Shown here piece after piece: positions 28,060-38,493 of a stretch of DNA of 64,000 bases. Every line of letters starts with the position of its first letter. Within the stretch, counting starts at the first letter, position 1. Both the position numbers and the translations under genes were made by a program. The stretch comes from Sphingobacterium cellulitidis (lineage in GTDB: Bacteria; Bacteroidota; Bacteroidia; Sphingobacteriales; Sphingobacteriaceae), in assembly GCA_002245855.1 (NCBI GenBank), contig NOUX01000006.1:186001-250000 (forward strand), read 5' to 3'. Below the pieces are notes generated by a model that searched no databases, was not told the DNA's origin, and saw only the letters and a list, made by a program, of their open reading frames with translations.

Positions 28060-29292
28060 ATGGGAAACATACTCTTATATTCTGCTGTAGTTGGGTTATT
28101 ATTGACTAGTGCTTGTGGATCGACGAAGAAAAATGCGTCTGCTCCATCCTCGGCGCCTGATGTTGAATCCGTAAAACAAGAAACTATTATTCCTGCTGCT
28201 GATCAATTAACGGCTTATCTACCTTTATTGAAAGGGAAGAAAGTTGGGTTAATGGGTAACCAAACTTCAGTAGTTGGTCCGCAGAATGAGCATTTAGTAG
28301 ATGTACTATTAAGAGAGAAGGTAGATTTAAAGTTTGGATTTGCGCCGGAACACGGATTTCGTGGAGATATAGAACGTGGAGAAAAGGTTAGCAATGATGT
28401 AGATTCGAAAACTGGTCTTCCCTTATTTACCTTATACGGGGGAAATGAAAAGCAGGATTCGATCGTTCAGTCGGTTGATGTGATGATCTTTGACTTACAA
28501 GATGTAGGAGCAAGGTTTTATACTTATATCACTTCCTTACATCGTGTGATGGAGCTTTGTGCCAAGCACAACAAGGAGTTGATAGTATTGGATAGACCAA
28601 ATCCATGTGGCGATCAAGTTGATGGACCAGTTCGTAAGGACGATAAATTCAAATCCAATGTTTCCTATCATAAGATTGCGATGGTACATGGGCTTACTGT
28701 TGGAGAATTAGCCAAAATGATCAATGGTGAGAAATGGTTGGAAAATGGTCGTCAATGCAAGTTAACGGTAGTTCCAGTTCAAAATTATACGCACGATAGC
28801 ATGTATGACCTACCTGTTATTCCTTCTCCAAGTTTACCAAATCATTTATCAGTTCGTTTATATTCATCCTTGTGTTTGTTCGAAGGAACGGATATTTCAG
28901 TTGGACGTGGTACAGACTGGCCATTTCAGGTTGTAGGTTTTACGGATCCTGTTTATGGTGATTTTACCTTTACTCCGGGTGAGAAAGCAGGCATGTCTAA
29001 GCATGTTGAGGGGAAAGGCGCAATAAATTATGGTCTAGACTTAAGAGGTCTAGATGCGGATAAGCAAAAATTCACATTAAAATATATACTCGACTTCTAT
29101 AATAAAATGCCGGACAAGTCGAAGTTTTTTGCACGGGCAGAATTCTTTGATAAGTTAGCCGGGACGGATGAATTAAGGAAACAAATTATTGCTGGGAAGA
29201 CGGAAGAAGAAATCCGGGCAAGTTGGAAACCAGAATTAGATTCGTATAAGAAGATGAGGTCAAAATATTTGATCTACCCAGAATTCAAATGA
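28060..29292 (+). CDS. namZ: DUF1343/NamZ-like exo-beta-N-acetylmuramidase lipoprotein
   Basis: 410 aa. The signal ends in LLTSAC, a lipobox, so it is probably lipid-anchored. GLMGNQTSVVG, FAPEHGFRGDIERGEKV, LYGG, then IFDLQDVGARFYTYITSL and LDRPNPCGDQVDGP are the conserved blocks of DUF1343. The Bacillus subtilis member (NamZ/YbbC) is an exo-acting beta-N-acetylmuramidase that releases MurNAc from peptidoglycan chains. The family match plus nagA on the left and murQ on the right make the same activity likely. It starts the SusC/SusD-containing unit. Confidence 0.87.
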   Translation: MGNILLYSAVVGLLLTSACGSTKKNASAPSSAPDVESVKQETIIPAADQLTAYLPLLKGKKVGLMGNQTSVVGPQNEHLVDVLLREKVDLKFGFAPEHGFRGDIERGEKVSNDVDSKTGLPLFTLYGGNEKQDSIVQSVDVMIFDLQDVGARFYTYITSLHRVMELCAKHNKELIVLDRPNPCGDQVDGPVRKDDKFKSNVSYHKIAMVHGLTVGELAKMINGEKWLENGRQCKLTVVPVQNYTHDSMYDLPVIPSPSLPNHLSVRLYSSLCLFEGTDISVGRGTDWPFQVVGFTDPVYGDFTFTPGEKAGMSKHVEGKGAINYGLDLRGLDADKQKFTLKYILDFYNKMPDKSKFFARAEFFDKLAGTDELRKQIIAGKTEEEIRASWKPELDSYKKMRSKYLIYPEFK

Positions 29293-29451
29293 AAAACAAG
29301 CATGTGAGGGCTCAATATTATTGGGCCTATTCGCTTAAAAGCACATTTGTATTCTGTAGAGGGAAGTAAACAAACAAACTCGGTTGTTTCGATACAAAAG
29401 AGATAGGCCGAATTATGATAACAAAAATTATAAATTATTAATCTTAAAGCA

Positions 29452-32400
29452 ATGCGAAGACTTCTACTCTTTTCACTCGCTCTGGGTCTGACAATGCCGA
29501 CTTATGCGTCATTTAACGCAAACAAGGGTGTTGTTGCACTTGGAAACCATGCTGGCTGGACAAAAGCCACATCGGTACTGCAGAATACCGTATCAGGTAC
29601 GGTAAGTGGTCCTGATGGTCCGTTGGCAGGTGTTACTGTTTCGGTTGTAGGATCGTCTGTGAAGACATCTACAGATGAATCAGGTAAATTCTCAATTTCG
29701 GCCAATGTTGGTTCGGTCTTAAGGTTCTCTTTTGTGGGTTATGAATCCAAGGAGGTTACTGTTGCTGGGAATACAATGAATGTCACATTATCATCTTCTA
29801 GCGATTTGTTGGATGAGGTAGTTGTGGTTGGATATGGTACACAAAGGAAAGGCAACTTGACCGGTGCTGTATCCTCAATTTCTGTTAAGGACAATTTAGA
29901 GGGACGTCCGATTGCAGATATTGGGCGTGGTATTCAAGGTACGACTCCAGGATTGACAGTTACTATTCCAAGCGGTGAGGTTGGTTCGGATCCGAAGATT
30001 AAAATTCGTGGTGCTATTGCTTCAGTTGCATCAGGTAGTGAGCCATTAATTTTATTGGATAACGTAGAGATTCCTAGTATTCAGTATGTGAATCCAGATG
30101 ATATTGAGTCAATTACGGTTTTAAAAGATGCGGCATCTTCATCGATTTATGGTGCAAAGGCGGCATTTGGTGTAATTTTAATTACGACCAAAACTGGGGC
30201 GAAAGGTGAGAAATTAGATATTTCGTATTCGAATAACTTTTCATTTCAGAATCCGTTCAAGAAATATGAAATGGGTAGGCTGAATGCGTTGAAATATACG
30301 AAAGACGCTATGGAGCGAGTTGGTTCAAATATTTCTGGAGCATTCTTTTATGTAACACCAGAGAGTTATGAATTAGCGAAGGAATGGGATGCAAAATACG
30401 GCAGTACATTAGGGGCAAATGATCCGACCGTTTTTGGTCGTGACTGGATTGTGGATCCGACTAATACCTCAAGAAAGCTAGGTCTTCGTACCTATGACCC
30501 TTATGAATATATGGTAAGGGAGTGGGCACCAACCATCACGAACAATGCGTCTTTAAACGGAACGGTTGGAAAAACGAGATATTCAGCGACTTTTGGTCAT
30601 ATTTCACAAAGTGGTATGTTAAAGGCTGGGGATTCGGATAAATTCAAGCGTGGAAATGCTGCGGTGCGTGTTTCAACAGATGTAAATGATTATTTAACGT
30701 TGCGTGCAGGTGCTATTTTCGCACAACGCAAAAAGTTATACCCATACGCGACGAATTCAACGACAGCTGACCCATGGTACTATATGTATCGTTGGAGTTC
30801 AATTTATCCAATGGGTAATGATGAGCATGGTAGTCCAATTCGTAGTCCATGGTCGGAGTATTCCGCGGCAAATGAGGCTTCGATGAAGCGTAATTACATC
30901 AACTTAAATGCAGGTGCTACAGTTAATATGATGAAGAACTGGAAATTTGATGTTGACTATAACTTCACGAATGAGGATTACAACTGGTTTAGACCAGGAA
31001 CAAGATTTACGGCAGCAGATAGTTGGATTGCGCCAGTTCAGCGTTTAGATGCAGCTGGGAATCCTGTATTTGTTGATGCAAATGGTAATGTTGTTGCGTC
31101 GAATACAACAGGAGCTATTCAAGCATATGACTTTAATACGTATCAATATACGGCGGGTGGAGCAAATCCTGACCACGTTTATGCAAGATCTGCATTTGAT
31201 TACAAGCATACATTAAATGCCTTTACTACTTATAATTTAAATCTTGATGAGGGTCATGAATTTAAATTTATTTTAGGTTCTAACCTAGTATCATCATTTG
31301 GAAAGTATAACTGGACTCAAAAAACTAATTTATTAGATATTACGAATCCTCAATTTGATTTGGCTTCTGGTATTGTTACTGGATCAGGTGGAACATATTG
31401 GGATAGCCAGGTTGGTTTCTTTGGCCGTGTAAACTACGCTTACAAGAACAAGTATTTATTTGAAGCGAATGCTCGTCGTGATGGATCATCCAAATTCATT
31501 GATCGTTTGATTTGGAGATGGTTTACCTCAGGATCAGCGGGATGGGTTGTTTCAGAAGAGAACTTCATGGAATGGGCAAAACCAGCGTTATCACATTTCA
31601 AAATTAGAGCATCATACGGACGTATTGGTAACCAGGCGGTTTCACCAAGTTTGTACAATCCTACCATGGAAGCTTATGAAACTGCGTGGATAGGAGGAGC
31701 CAACAAGTTTTATGCAGTTGGATCTCCGAAATTCTCAGTAAGTGATGTAACATGGGAATATCTTGAGACTAAGGATTTAGGTGTTGATTTAAGATTTCTT
31801 AATAATAGGTTAGGATTAGTATTTGATTATTATCACAGAAATACGATTAACATGTTTGCTCCATTAGAGGGTACAACTTGGACAATTGGAGGTGCAGCGC
31901 CACAAGGAAACTATGGAGAATTGAGAACTAGAGGTTATGAGATTGCATTAGATTATAATCACAGATTTGAAAACGGACTAGGATTTAATGTTCGTGCTAA
32001 TTTTGATGATGCTATTTCTAGATTCTATAATTATACTTCATCGAGATTGACATCAGCTAATTATGATGGTGCAGTTTATGGAGATATTTGGGGTTATGAG
32101 ACTGATAGATTATATCAGCTGGATGACTTCGTGTTAAATAGCGATGGTAAGCCACAACTTATTAAGTTGACTTCAGATATGACTAAGTATTTTACTAATG
32201 GTCAAGGAGAAACTTATCAATTGAAAGATAATAATGGTAAACCTGTTTATCAGTCATTCTTAGAGAACACTGCGACGTTCAACTTTGGACCAGGTGATGT
32301 TAAATTTAAGGATTTGAATGGTGATGGAGAGATTGATAATGGAGATGGTACAATTGATAATCCAGGGGACAGAAAAATTATTGGAAACTTTACACCTCGT

Positions 32401-32928
32401 TACAACTACGGTTTGCGATTAGGTGCGGATTACAAAGGGTTTGATTTTTCAATTTTCTTCCAAGGAGTTGGTCAAAGAGCGTTGTGGGGTAATGGAGGAT
32501 TAGCAATTGCTGGTTTTAATACTGGTGATGGAGCTATGCCTTCTGCTATTGTGGATAATTACTGGACTCCAGAAAACACAGGAGCCTTTTACCCAGCTGC
32601 GTTTAATAATGCAGGAAGTAACACTGCCAACAACTTCCAAGTACAATCTAGATATTTATTGGATTTATCATATACAAGGATCAAGAATATCACTTTTGGA
32701 TATATGTTTCCAAAGAGTTTTATCGCACCTGCGAAGTTAAACAACTTACGTGTTTATGTAGCCTTGGAAAACTTCTTCACATGGGATAAATTGAATGGAT
32801 TACCGATTGATCCGGAGGTAGAAAATGGTTTCTCAATGTTCAATGAGTCCAATTATAATGGTGGTAGAACAGGTGTTGGTACTCCAACATTTAAGAGTGC
32901 ATCATTTGGTATCCAGTTGAACTTTTAA
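29452..32928 (+). CDS. SusC/RagA-family TonB-linked outer-membrane transporter
   Basis: 1158 aa. A signal peptide (about 1-19) leads into a CarboxypepD_reg-like domain (about 46-115, VSGTVSGPDGPLAGVTVSV), then the TonB-box region DEVVVVGYGTQRKGNLTGAV, a plug with the PLILLDNVEI and DIESITVLKDAASSSIYGAK signatures, and a 22-strand-type barrel ending in a C-terminal Phe (GIQLNF). It would import glycan fragments energised by TonB. The SusD partner follows 11 bp downstream. The substrate is inferred to be peptidoglycan or amino-sugar oligomers from the neighbours. Confidence 0.95.
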   Translation: MRRLLLFSLALGLTMPTYASFNANKGVVALGNHAGWTKATSVLQNTVSGTVSGPDGPLAGVTVSVVGSSVKTSTDESGKFSISANVGSVLRFSFVGYESKEVTVAGNTMNVTLSSSSDLLDEVVVVGYGTQRKGNLTGAVSSISVKDNLEGRPIADIGRGIQGTTPGLTVTIPSGEVGSDPKIKIRGAIASVASGSEPLILLDNVEIPSIQYVNPDDIESITVLKDAASSSIYGAKAAFGVILITTKTGAKGEKLDISYSNNFSFQNPFKKYEMGRLNALKYTKDAMERVGSNISGAFFYVTPESYELAKEWDAKYGSTLGANDPTVFGRDWIVDPTNTSRKLGLRTYDPYEYMVREWAPTITNNASLNGTVGKTRYSATFGHISQSGMLKAGDSDKFKRGNAAVRVSTDVNDYLTLRAGAIFAQRKKLYPYATNSTTADPWYYMYRWSSIYPMGNDEHGSPIRSPWSEYSAANEASMKRNYINLNAGATVNMMKNWKFDVDYNFTNEDYNWFRPGTRFTAADSWIAPVQRLDAAGNPVFVDANGNVVASNTTGAIQAYDFNTYQYTAGGANPDHVYARSAFDYKHTLNAFTTYNLNLDEGHEFKFILGSNLVSSFGKYNWTQKTNLLDITNPQFDLASGIVTGSGGTYWDSQVGFFGRVNYAYKNKYLFEANARRDGSSKFIDRLIWRWFTSGSAGWVVSEENFMEWAKPALSHFKIRASYGRIGNQAVSPSLYNPTMEAYETAWIGGANKFYAVGSPKFSVSDVTWEYLETKDLGVDLRFLNNRLGLVFDYYHRNTINMFAPLEGTTWTIGGAAPQGNYGELRTRGYEIALDYNHRFENGLGFNVRANFDDAISRFYNYTSSRLTSANYDGAVYGDIWGYETDRLYQLDDFVLNSDGKPQLIKLTSDMTKYFTNGQGETYQLKDNNGKPVYQSFLENTATFNFGPGDVKFKDLNGDGEIDNGDGTIDNPGDRKIIGNFTPRYNYGLRLGADYKGFDFSIFFQGVGQRALWGNGGLAIAGFNTGDGAMPSAIVDNYWTPENTGAFYPAAFNNAGSNTANNFQVQSRYLLDLSYTRIKNITFGYMFPKSFIAPAKLNNLRVYVALENFFTWDKLNGLPIDPEVENGFSMFNESNYNGGRTGVGTPTFKSASFGIQLNF

Positions 32929-32939
32929 TTTTTAAAACA

Positions 32940-34799
32940 ATGAAAAAATTATCATATATCATATTAGGTTCAGCATTGCTATTCACAAGCTGTCAAAAGT
33001 TTTTAGATAGGCCAGATCTTAATACCATGGTTGACTCAGAGGCGACCTATTGGAGAAATGAAAATGACTTACGTTTATTTGCCAATGATTTTTATCCAAA
33101 CTATTTTGTAGGATATAATTCAGCATGGGGTACTGCTTATGCTCCAGTTATTGGATATAACTTTTCGGATGATTTAACATCCGAGAATCAGCAATTAGCT
33201 TTATTAGGAAGTATTCCAACAGATGGTGGAGGTTCTACATCAGCAGCTCCTGCTACCCTACGATTAGAGCATCCAGGTCCGAACTGGAACTTTTATTGGG
33301 TTAGGAAGGCGAATTTGATGATTGATAGGATTGAGACCTTTTCAAAGACAAAACTTACTGAAGATGAGTATAAACATTGGTCGGCAGTTGGAAGGTTTTT
33401 CCGCGGATTTGAGTATAGCCGTTTGGTAAGTAACTTTGGAGATGTTCCATATTTCGACAAGGAAGTTCGTCCAGATGATTTTGAAACTCAATACAAAGAT
33501 CGTACTCCACGAGGTGAAGTTATGGATAAGGTTTACGAGGATTTCAAATATGTGATGTCCAACATGCGTGAATCTGATGGTGCAGGATATGTACATCGTT
33601 ACGCTGCTGCTGCGATGATTTCAAACATGATGTTATTTGAGGGTTCATGGCAACAATACCATAATTTGGATAAAGCAAGGGCTAAGAAATATCTTGAGCT
33701 AGCTAGAGATGCAGCACAATATGTAATGGATTCTGGGAAGTATAATTTTGGTTCCGATTTCAAGTCATTGTTTGCTTCAGAGAATCTGGCTGCAAATCCA
33801 GAAGTAATTTTTTCAAGAACCTATGATGACGCTTTAACTATTCGTCACTCTGTGGCATCATATAGTAACGGTACAGAGAATCAGGTTCGTTCAGCGAATT
33901 TGAATTTAATTCAATCATTTATCTGTAATGATGGAAAGATATATCAGAATTCAGCTGTTGAAGATGCGAAGAACTTTAGATTAAAAGAGTTGATTAAAAC
34001 TCGTGATCCACGTTTTGAGGCGACCTTCATGGATACAGTTAACACGCCTGCTGTAGGAACATTGGTTTATGCGTATAAATTTGCGGGCAGAGAAGCATTA
34101 ACCTTCCTAAATTCTGGAAAACCATATCCTGCGAAATGGGGTTCAAATACGAATACGAATGATGCGCCGGTTGCGAGATTGGCAGAGGTTGTTCTAAATT
34201 GGATTGAGGCTAAGCAAATCTTAGCGGAGAATCATGGTGGAGCAGCAGTTACCCAAGGAGACTTGGATAAATCCATCAACGCGATTCGTAAAAGGCCATT
34301 GGATAAAGAAGCAGAAGGAAAAGGGGTTAAACAAACGGCAGCATTAATGCTTTCAGCTTTGCCTTCGGATCCAGAGCGCGATTCAGATGTTTCGCCTTTA
34401 ATGTGGGAAATTCGTCGTGAGCGTCGTATGGAGTTTGTATTTGAATATGCTCGTATCCAAGATATCCGTCGTTGGAAGAAACTAACTTATTTGAATTTTG
34501 AGAAAGATAGTTATAAGTTGGGTTCTTGGGTAATAGGTTTGAAAGATTTCCGTGATAAAAATAATCCTGGGAAGATTTTAGCTTCTTACAAAAACAGATT
34601 ACAAGTTAAAAAGGCAGATGGAACCATTGTTACTTATGATGGGACCAATGATGCTGAAATGGAAGGTTTCTATGTTGTTAGAAACTTTACCAATCGTCTT
34701 CCTGTATTGGATAAAAACTACCTTGCACCAGTGAGTGTAGCTTTGATCCAAGCATATCAAGACAAAGGTTATAAATTAACTCAAACACCAGGTTGGTAG
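32940..34799 (+). CDS. SusD/RagB-family surface glycan-binding lipoprotein
   Basis: 619 aa. A short lipoprotein signal (LLFTSC, Cys about 19) is followed by the SusD alpha-helical fold. FLDRPDLN, WRNENDLRLFANDFY, RKANLMIDRIETF, RFFRGFEYSRLVSNFGDVPYF, LAEVVLNWIEAKQIL, then IRRERRMEFVFEYARIQDIRRW are family landmarks. It forms the lid of the SusC transporter on the cell surface and binds the glycan. A strong hairpin follows the stop before the next gene of the locus. Confidence 0.94.
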   Translation: MKKLSYIILGSALLFTSCQKFLDRPDLNTMVDSEATYWRNENDLRLFANDFYPNYFVGYNSAWGTAYAPVIGYNFSDDLTSENQQLALLGSIPTDGGGSTSAAPATLRLEHPGPNWNFYWVRKANLMIDRIETFSKTKLTEDEYKHWSAVGRFFRGFEYSRLVSNFGDVPYFDKEVRPDDFETQYKDRTPRGEVMDKVYEDFKYVMSNMRESDGAGYVHRYAAAAMISNMMLFEGSWQQYHNLDKARAKKYLELARDAAQYVMDSGKYNFGSDFKSLFASENLAANPEVIFSRTYDDALTIRHSVASYSNGTENQVRSANLNLIQSFICNDGKIYQNSAVEDAKNFRLKELIKTRDPRFEATFMDTVNTPAVGTLVYAYKFAGREALTFLNSGKPYPAKWGSNTNTNDAPVARLAEVVLNWIEAKQILAENHGGAAVTQGDLDKSINAIRKRPLDKEAEGKGVKQTAALMLSALPSDPERDSDVSPLMWEIRRERRMEFVFEYARIQDIRRWKKLTYLNFEKDSYKLGSWVIGLKDFRDKNNPGKILASYKNRLQVKKADGTIVTYDGTNDAEMEGFYVVRNFTNRLPVLDKNYLAPVSVALIQAYQDKGYKLTQTPGW

Positions 34800-34814
34800 T
34801 TTGATTTAAACATA

Positions 34815-34844
34815 AGCAAAAGGTCAATTCATTGACCTTTTGCT
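34815..34844 (+). terminator. 13-bp hairpin between susD and the metallophosphatase gene
   Basis: AGCAAAAGGTCAA (34815-34827) pairs perfectly with TTGACCTTTTGCT (34832-34844) around four bases. It is followed by CTATTATTAAG rather than a T run, so it may be an attenuator or mRNA-stability element allowing partial read-through. Confidence 0.6.
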
Positions 34845-34860
34845 CTATTATTAAGTTGCT

Positions 34861-36696
34861 ATGAAAAGACTTTTATTTTTACTGTTCCTAATACCATTAA
34901 ACCTATTTTCCCAAACTTTCAAATTTGCTCAGGTTACAGATACACATGTTGGCGGTGCTACTGGGGCTGATGATTTACGCAGAACTGTTCTGGACTTAAA
35001 TCAGCAGCAAGGCATTGACTTTGTGATTTTATCGGGGGATGTTACGGAATTTGGTTCGGATGAGGAGTTGGCATTAGCCAAGCAGATTTTGGACAGTTTA
35101 AATCTGCCTTTATATGTTATTCCGGGGAACCATGATAGTAATTGGTCTGAAAGTGGGGCGAATTCATTCCGTAAGGTTTTCGGGTCGGAGACTTTCTTTT
35201 TTGAACATAAGGGGGTTGAATTTATTGGAACGACCTCAGGGCCTAATATGCGGATGAGTCCGGGGCAAATACCTCGCGAAAACTTAGTTTGGATGGATTC
35301 GATTTTTAAGGCTCATCCCGATCAACAGAAACCATTAATTGCCATAAACCATTATCCTTTAGATTCTTCATTAAATAATTGGTATGAGAATATTAATCGT
35401 CTTAAGACCAAGAATGTTCAGCTAGCTCTATGTGGGCATGGTCATATCAATAAATTGTATGATTGGGAGGGAATTCCAGGAGTAATGGCTCGATCCAATT
35501 TACGTGCGAAGGATGAAGTTGGGGGGTATAATATTGTTAGTATTACCCCTGATTCTGTGTTTTTTCAGGTTCGCAAGCCACTATTTATTACGGAGGACTA
35601 TTGGTTGAAGTTACCCTTGCAAAGGGTTTCAGAAAGTTCTAGTCAAGGTGTAAAGCGTCCTAATTATGCGATGAATTCGAGTAGTTCGGCAAAAGTTATC
35701 TGGGAATTTGAGGACCATGGTGATATTGGAGCTGGGATTAGTTCAGATAATAAAAGAATGTTTACAGCCAATACCGTTGGTGAAGTTTATGCATTAGACC
35801 TTAAGACAGGTAAAAAGCTATGGAGTTTCAAAACTGGGGGTAAGGTTTATTCGACGCCGGCAGTTCATAAAGGTGTGGTAGTTGTTGGATCTTCAGACCA
35901 TTATATTTATGGTTTAGATTCAAAATCGGGCAAAGAATTATGGAAGCTAGAGGCTCACAAGGCAGTTTTGGGCTCGCCGGCTGTTAAGGATGGAAAAGCA
36001 TTTATTGGAGCCTCGGATGGCGTGTTTAGAAGCATTGATGTAAAATCGGGGAAATTGCTTTGGACATTTGATGGGGTTGAAGGCTATGTTTCAACCTTGC
36101 CTACGTTAGCAGATAATAAGGTAATCTTTGGCAGTTGGAAAAATGGATTCTATGCATTAGATCAAAAAACAGGTGAATTGGTTTGGAAGTGGGATAATGG
36201 TCATACGAATAGAATGTTTTCGGCTGCAGCATGTTATCCTGTCGTTGAGAAGAATAAGGTTTTTATTGTTGCTCCAGACCGTTTTATGACAGCTATAGAT
36301 TTACAAACTGGAAAAACCCTTTGGAGAGAAAAGAAGGATGAATACCGTGTTAGGGAATCTATGGGGATCTCGAAGGATAGGAAGCTGGTTTTAGCGAAGA
36401 CCATGGATGGGGAATTAATTGGGGTTCCTGTTGATGCTGAGAAGATGGATGTTTCATGGAAGGCAGAGTTAAAATTACCTTATGAATTAGCTCCAACAGC
36501 GATTTATAGTAATTCAAAATATATATTTGTTCCTAGCGACAAAGGTTTATTGTCTGCTGTAGAACCTAAAACCGGCAAAACCGTTTGGCAATATAAAATT
36601 TCCAATGCGATGATCAATCCTCCATTGGTTTTTAAGGATCGTGTTGTAGTGAGCAGCATGGATGGAAAAATTGTAATGCTTAAAAGTAAACCATAA
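34861..36696 (+). CDS. secreted metallophosphoesterase fused to a PQQ-like beta-propeller
   Basis: 611 aa. A signal peptide (about 1-18) precedes a calcineurin-like phosphoesterase domain (about 20-235) with its metal motifs in order: DTHVG (Asp27, His29), SGDVTE, PGNHDSN, NHYPL and GHGH. From about 275 to the end are PQQ/WD-like beta-propeller repeats with the recurring pattern [56 protein letters not shown]. The phosphatase substrate is unknown; the propeller probably binds a partner or glycan, since no PQQ cofactor system is visible. It sits between susD and GH9 in the amino-sugar locus, so it may remove phosphate-linked decorations from cell-wall fragments (inference). Confidence 0.86.
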   Translation: MKRLLFLLFLIPLNLFSQTFKFAQVTDTHVGGATGADDLRRTVLDLNQQQGIDFVILSGDVTEFGSDEELALAKQILDSLNLPLYVIPGNHDSNWSESGANSFRKVFGSETFFFEHKGVEFIGTTSGPNMRMSPGQIPRENLVWMDSIFKAHPDQQKPLIAINHYPLDSSLNNWYENINRLKTKNVQLALCGHGHINKLYDWEGIPGVMARSNLRAKDEVGGYNIVSITPDSVFFQVRKPLFITEDYWLKLPLQRVSESSSQGVKRPNYAMNSSSSAKVIWEFEDHGDIGAGISSDNKRMFTANTVGEVYALDLKTGKKLWSFKTGGKVYSTPAVHKGVVVVGSSDHYIYGLDSKSGKELWKLEAHKAVLGSPAVKDGKAFIGASDGVFRSIDVKSGKLLWTFDGVEGYVSTLPTLADNKVIFGSWKNGFYALDQKTGELVWKWDNGHTNRMFSAAACYPVVEKNKVFIVAPDRFMTAIDLQTGKTLWREKKDEYRVRESMGISKDRKLVLAKTMDGELIGVPVDAEKMDVSWKAELKLPYELAPTAIYSNSKYIFVPSDKGLLSAVEPKTGKTVWQYKISNAMINPPLVFKDRVVVSSMDGKIVMLKSKP

Positions 36697-36705
36697 TAAA
36701 TAATA

Positions 36706-38493
36706 ATGAATAGATTAGTTTTCTTATTTCTGTTGATGTTCAGTTGTTTGCATGTTTTTTCGCAAGAGAACAGTTGGATACGTATTAATCAATTGGGATA
36801 CCTTCCTGACAACAAGAAGGTCGCCGTATGGGTCAGTAAGGGGGATCAAGGGATTAAGAAATTTAGTTTGATTGATAAGAGCAGTAATAAAACGGTATTT
36901 ACGGGGAAAGCAGGGAAGGAATTTGGGCAATATGGTCCATTCAATAGAGGTTATAGGTTAGATTTTAGTAGATACAATGGTCATGGGGAATTCTATCTCC
37001 AGTCGGATGATGGAACGAAGTCGCCATCTTTTAAGATCAATCCAGATGTTTATAAAGGGACGGCAGATTTTACATTGAGGTATATGCGTCAGCAAAGGAC
37101 ATTATTTAATCCTTTTTTACAAGACAGTTGCCATACGCATGATGGATTTACGATGTATGCAAGTTCCGTTGGGATGCCAGATAGTACCAGAGTAGAAGTT
37201 GCGGGCGGATGGCACGATGCTTCTGATTATTTACAATACGCTACTACTTCAGCGAATGCCACATATCATTTGTTGGCTGCATATCGTGATTTTCCATCTG
37301 TTTTCACGGATGAGAAACAAGCGAACGGATTAGATGGAAAGAATGGAATTGCGGATGTTCTAGATGAGGCTATTTGGGGATTAGACTGGTTGGTAAAGAT
37401 GCATCCCAAGCCGAATATCATGTTTAATCAAATTGCAGACGACAGGGATCATACGGCGATGCGTTTGCCAGGTCAGGATTCTGTTTATGGACGCGGGCAT
37501 GAGCGACCAGTTTATTTTATTGATGGAAATCCACAACAACGGGGTAAGTTCATGAACAATACAACTGGAACAAGTTCGACTGCAGCGAAGTTTGTGAGTG
37601 CCTTTGGCTTAGGTCATCAGCTTTTAAAGGGTCAAAATTCTGAATATGCTAATTTATTGAAGGAAAAAGCAGAAACAGCCTTACAATATGCTTACATAAA
37701 ACCTGGAGTAACTCAGACAGTTTCTGTTAAGTCGCCTTATATTTATGCTGAGGATAATTGGGTGGATGATATGGAGTTGGCAGAAGCCACCATGTTTAAT
37801 TTGAACAATAACCAAGAACATCTTCAAAAAGCGCTTGATTTTGCCAGACAAGAGAAAGTGACTCCATGGATGATAAAGGATACAGCGAACCATTATCAGT
37901 ATTATCCATTTATCAACCTAGGTCATTTTGAACTTGCGAAGTCAGCTGAGGGAAAAGCTAAAAAGGAAGCCTTGAGTTATTATAAAGAAGGTATTGAAGC
38001 TGTTAATGCAAGGGCTAAAGAAAATATGTTTTATCGTGGGGTTCCATTTATATGGTGCAGTAATAATCTTACCACTTCATTTGCAATACAATGTTTATGG
38101 TACAGAGAAGCTTCAGGAGACCACAAGTTTCAGGAATTAGAACAGGCGAATATAGACTGGTTATTTGGGGTGAATCCATGGGGTACAAGTATGGTTTATG
38201 GATTACCTTCACATGGTGACACACCAACAAGCCCACATTCATCGTTTACATATTTACATAATTACCCAATTGATGGAGGATTAGTAGATGGGCCGGTTTA
38301 TTCGTCTATTTATAAGAATCTGATTGGGATTCAATTGTATAAACCAGATGACTATGCATCGTTTCAAAGTGATTTAGTAGTTTATCACGATGATTTTGGG
38401 GATTATAGCACGAATGAGCCCACAATGGATGGGACAGCATCATTGATTTACTTGCTTTCGGCGAAGGAAGATGAGTCAAAAAAAAAAGATTAA
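36706..38493 (+). CDS. glycoside hydrolase family 9 protein
   Basis: 595 aa. A signal peptide (about 1-20, FSQ) is followed by the immunoglobulin-like CelD_N domain (about 23-115, IRINQLGYLPDNKKVAVWV) and an (alpha/alpha)6 barrel. GGWHDASDY carries the catalytic Asp pair (about Asp171 and Asp174) and NEPTMDGTASLIY the proton donor (about Glu571). GH9 includes exo-glucosaminidases as well as cellulases; the amino-sugar neighbours favour the former. The frame ends SKKKD-stop inside a run of ten A (38478-38487). A -1 shift there continues straight into the deacetylase frame, so this may be the front half of a two-domain protein. Confidence 0.88.
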   Translation: MNRLVFLFLLMFSCLHVFSQENSWIRINQLGYLPDNKKVAVWVSKGDQGIKKFSLIDKSSNKTVFTGKAGKEFGQYGPFNRGYRLDFSRYNGHGEFYLQSDDGTKSPSFKINPDVYKGTADFTLRYMRQQRTLFNPFLQDSCHTHDGFTMYASSVGMPDSTRVEVAGGWHDASDYLQYATTSANATYHLLAAYRDFPSVFTDEKQANGLDGKNGIADVLDEAIWGLDWLVKMHPKPNIMFNQIADDRDHTAMRLPGQDSVYGRGHERPVYFIDGNPQQRGKFMNNTTGTSSTAAKFVSAFGLGHQLLKGQNSEYANLLKEKAETALQYAYIKPGVTQTVSVKSPYIYAEDNWVDDMELAEATMFNLNNNQEHLQKALDFARQEKVTPWMIKDTANHYQYYPFINLGHFELAKSAEGKAKKEALSYYKEGIEAVNARAKENMFYRGVPFIWCSNNLTTSFAIQCLWYREASGDHKFQELEQANIDWLFGVNPWGTSMVYGLPSHGDTPTSPHSSFTYLHNYPIDGGLVDGPVYSSIYKNLIGIQLYKPDDYASFQSDLVVYHDDFGDYSTNEPTMDGTASLIYLLSAKEDESKKKD

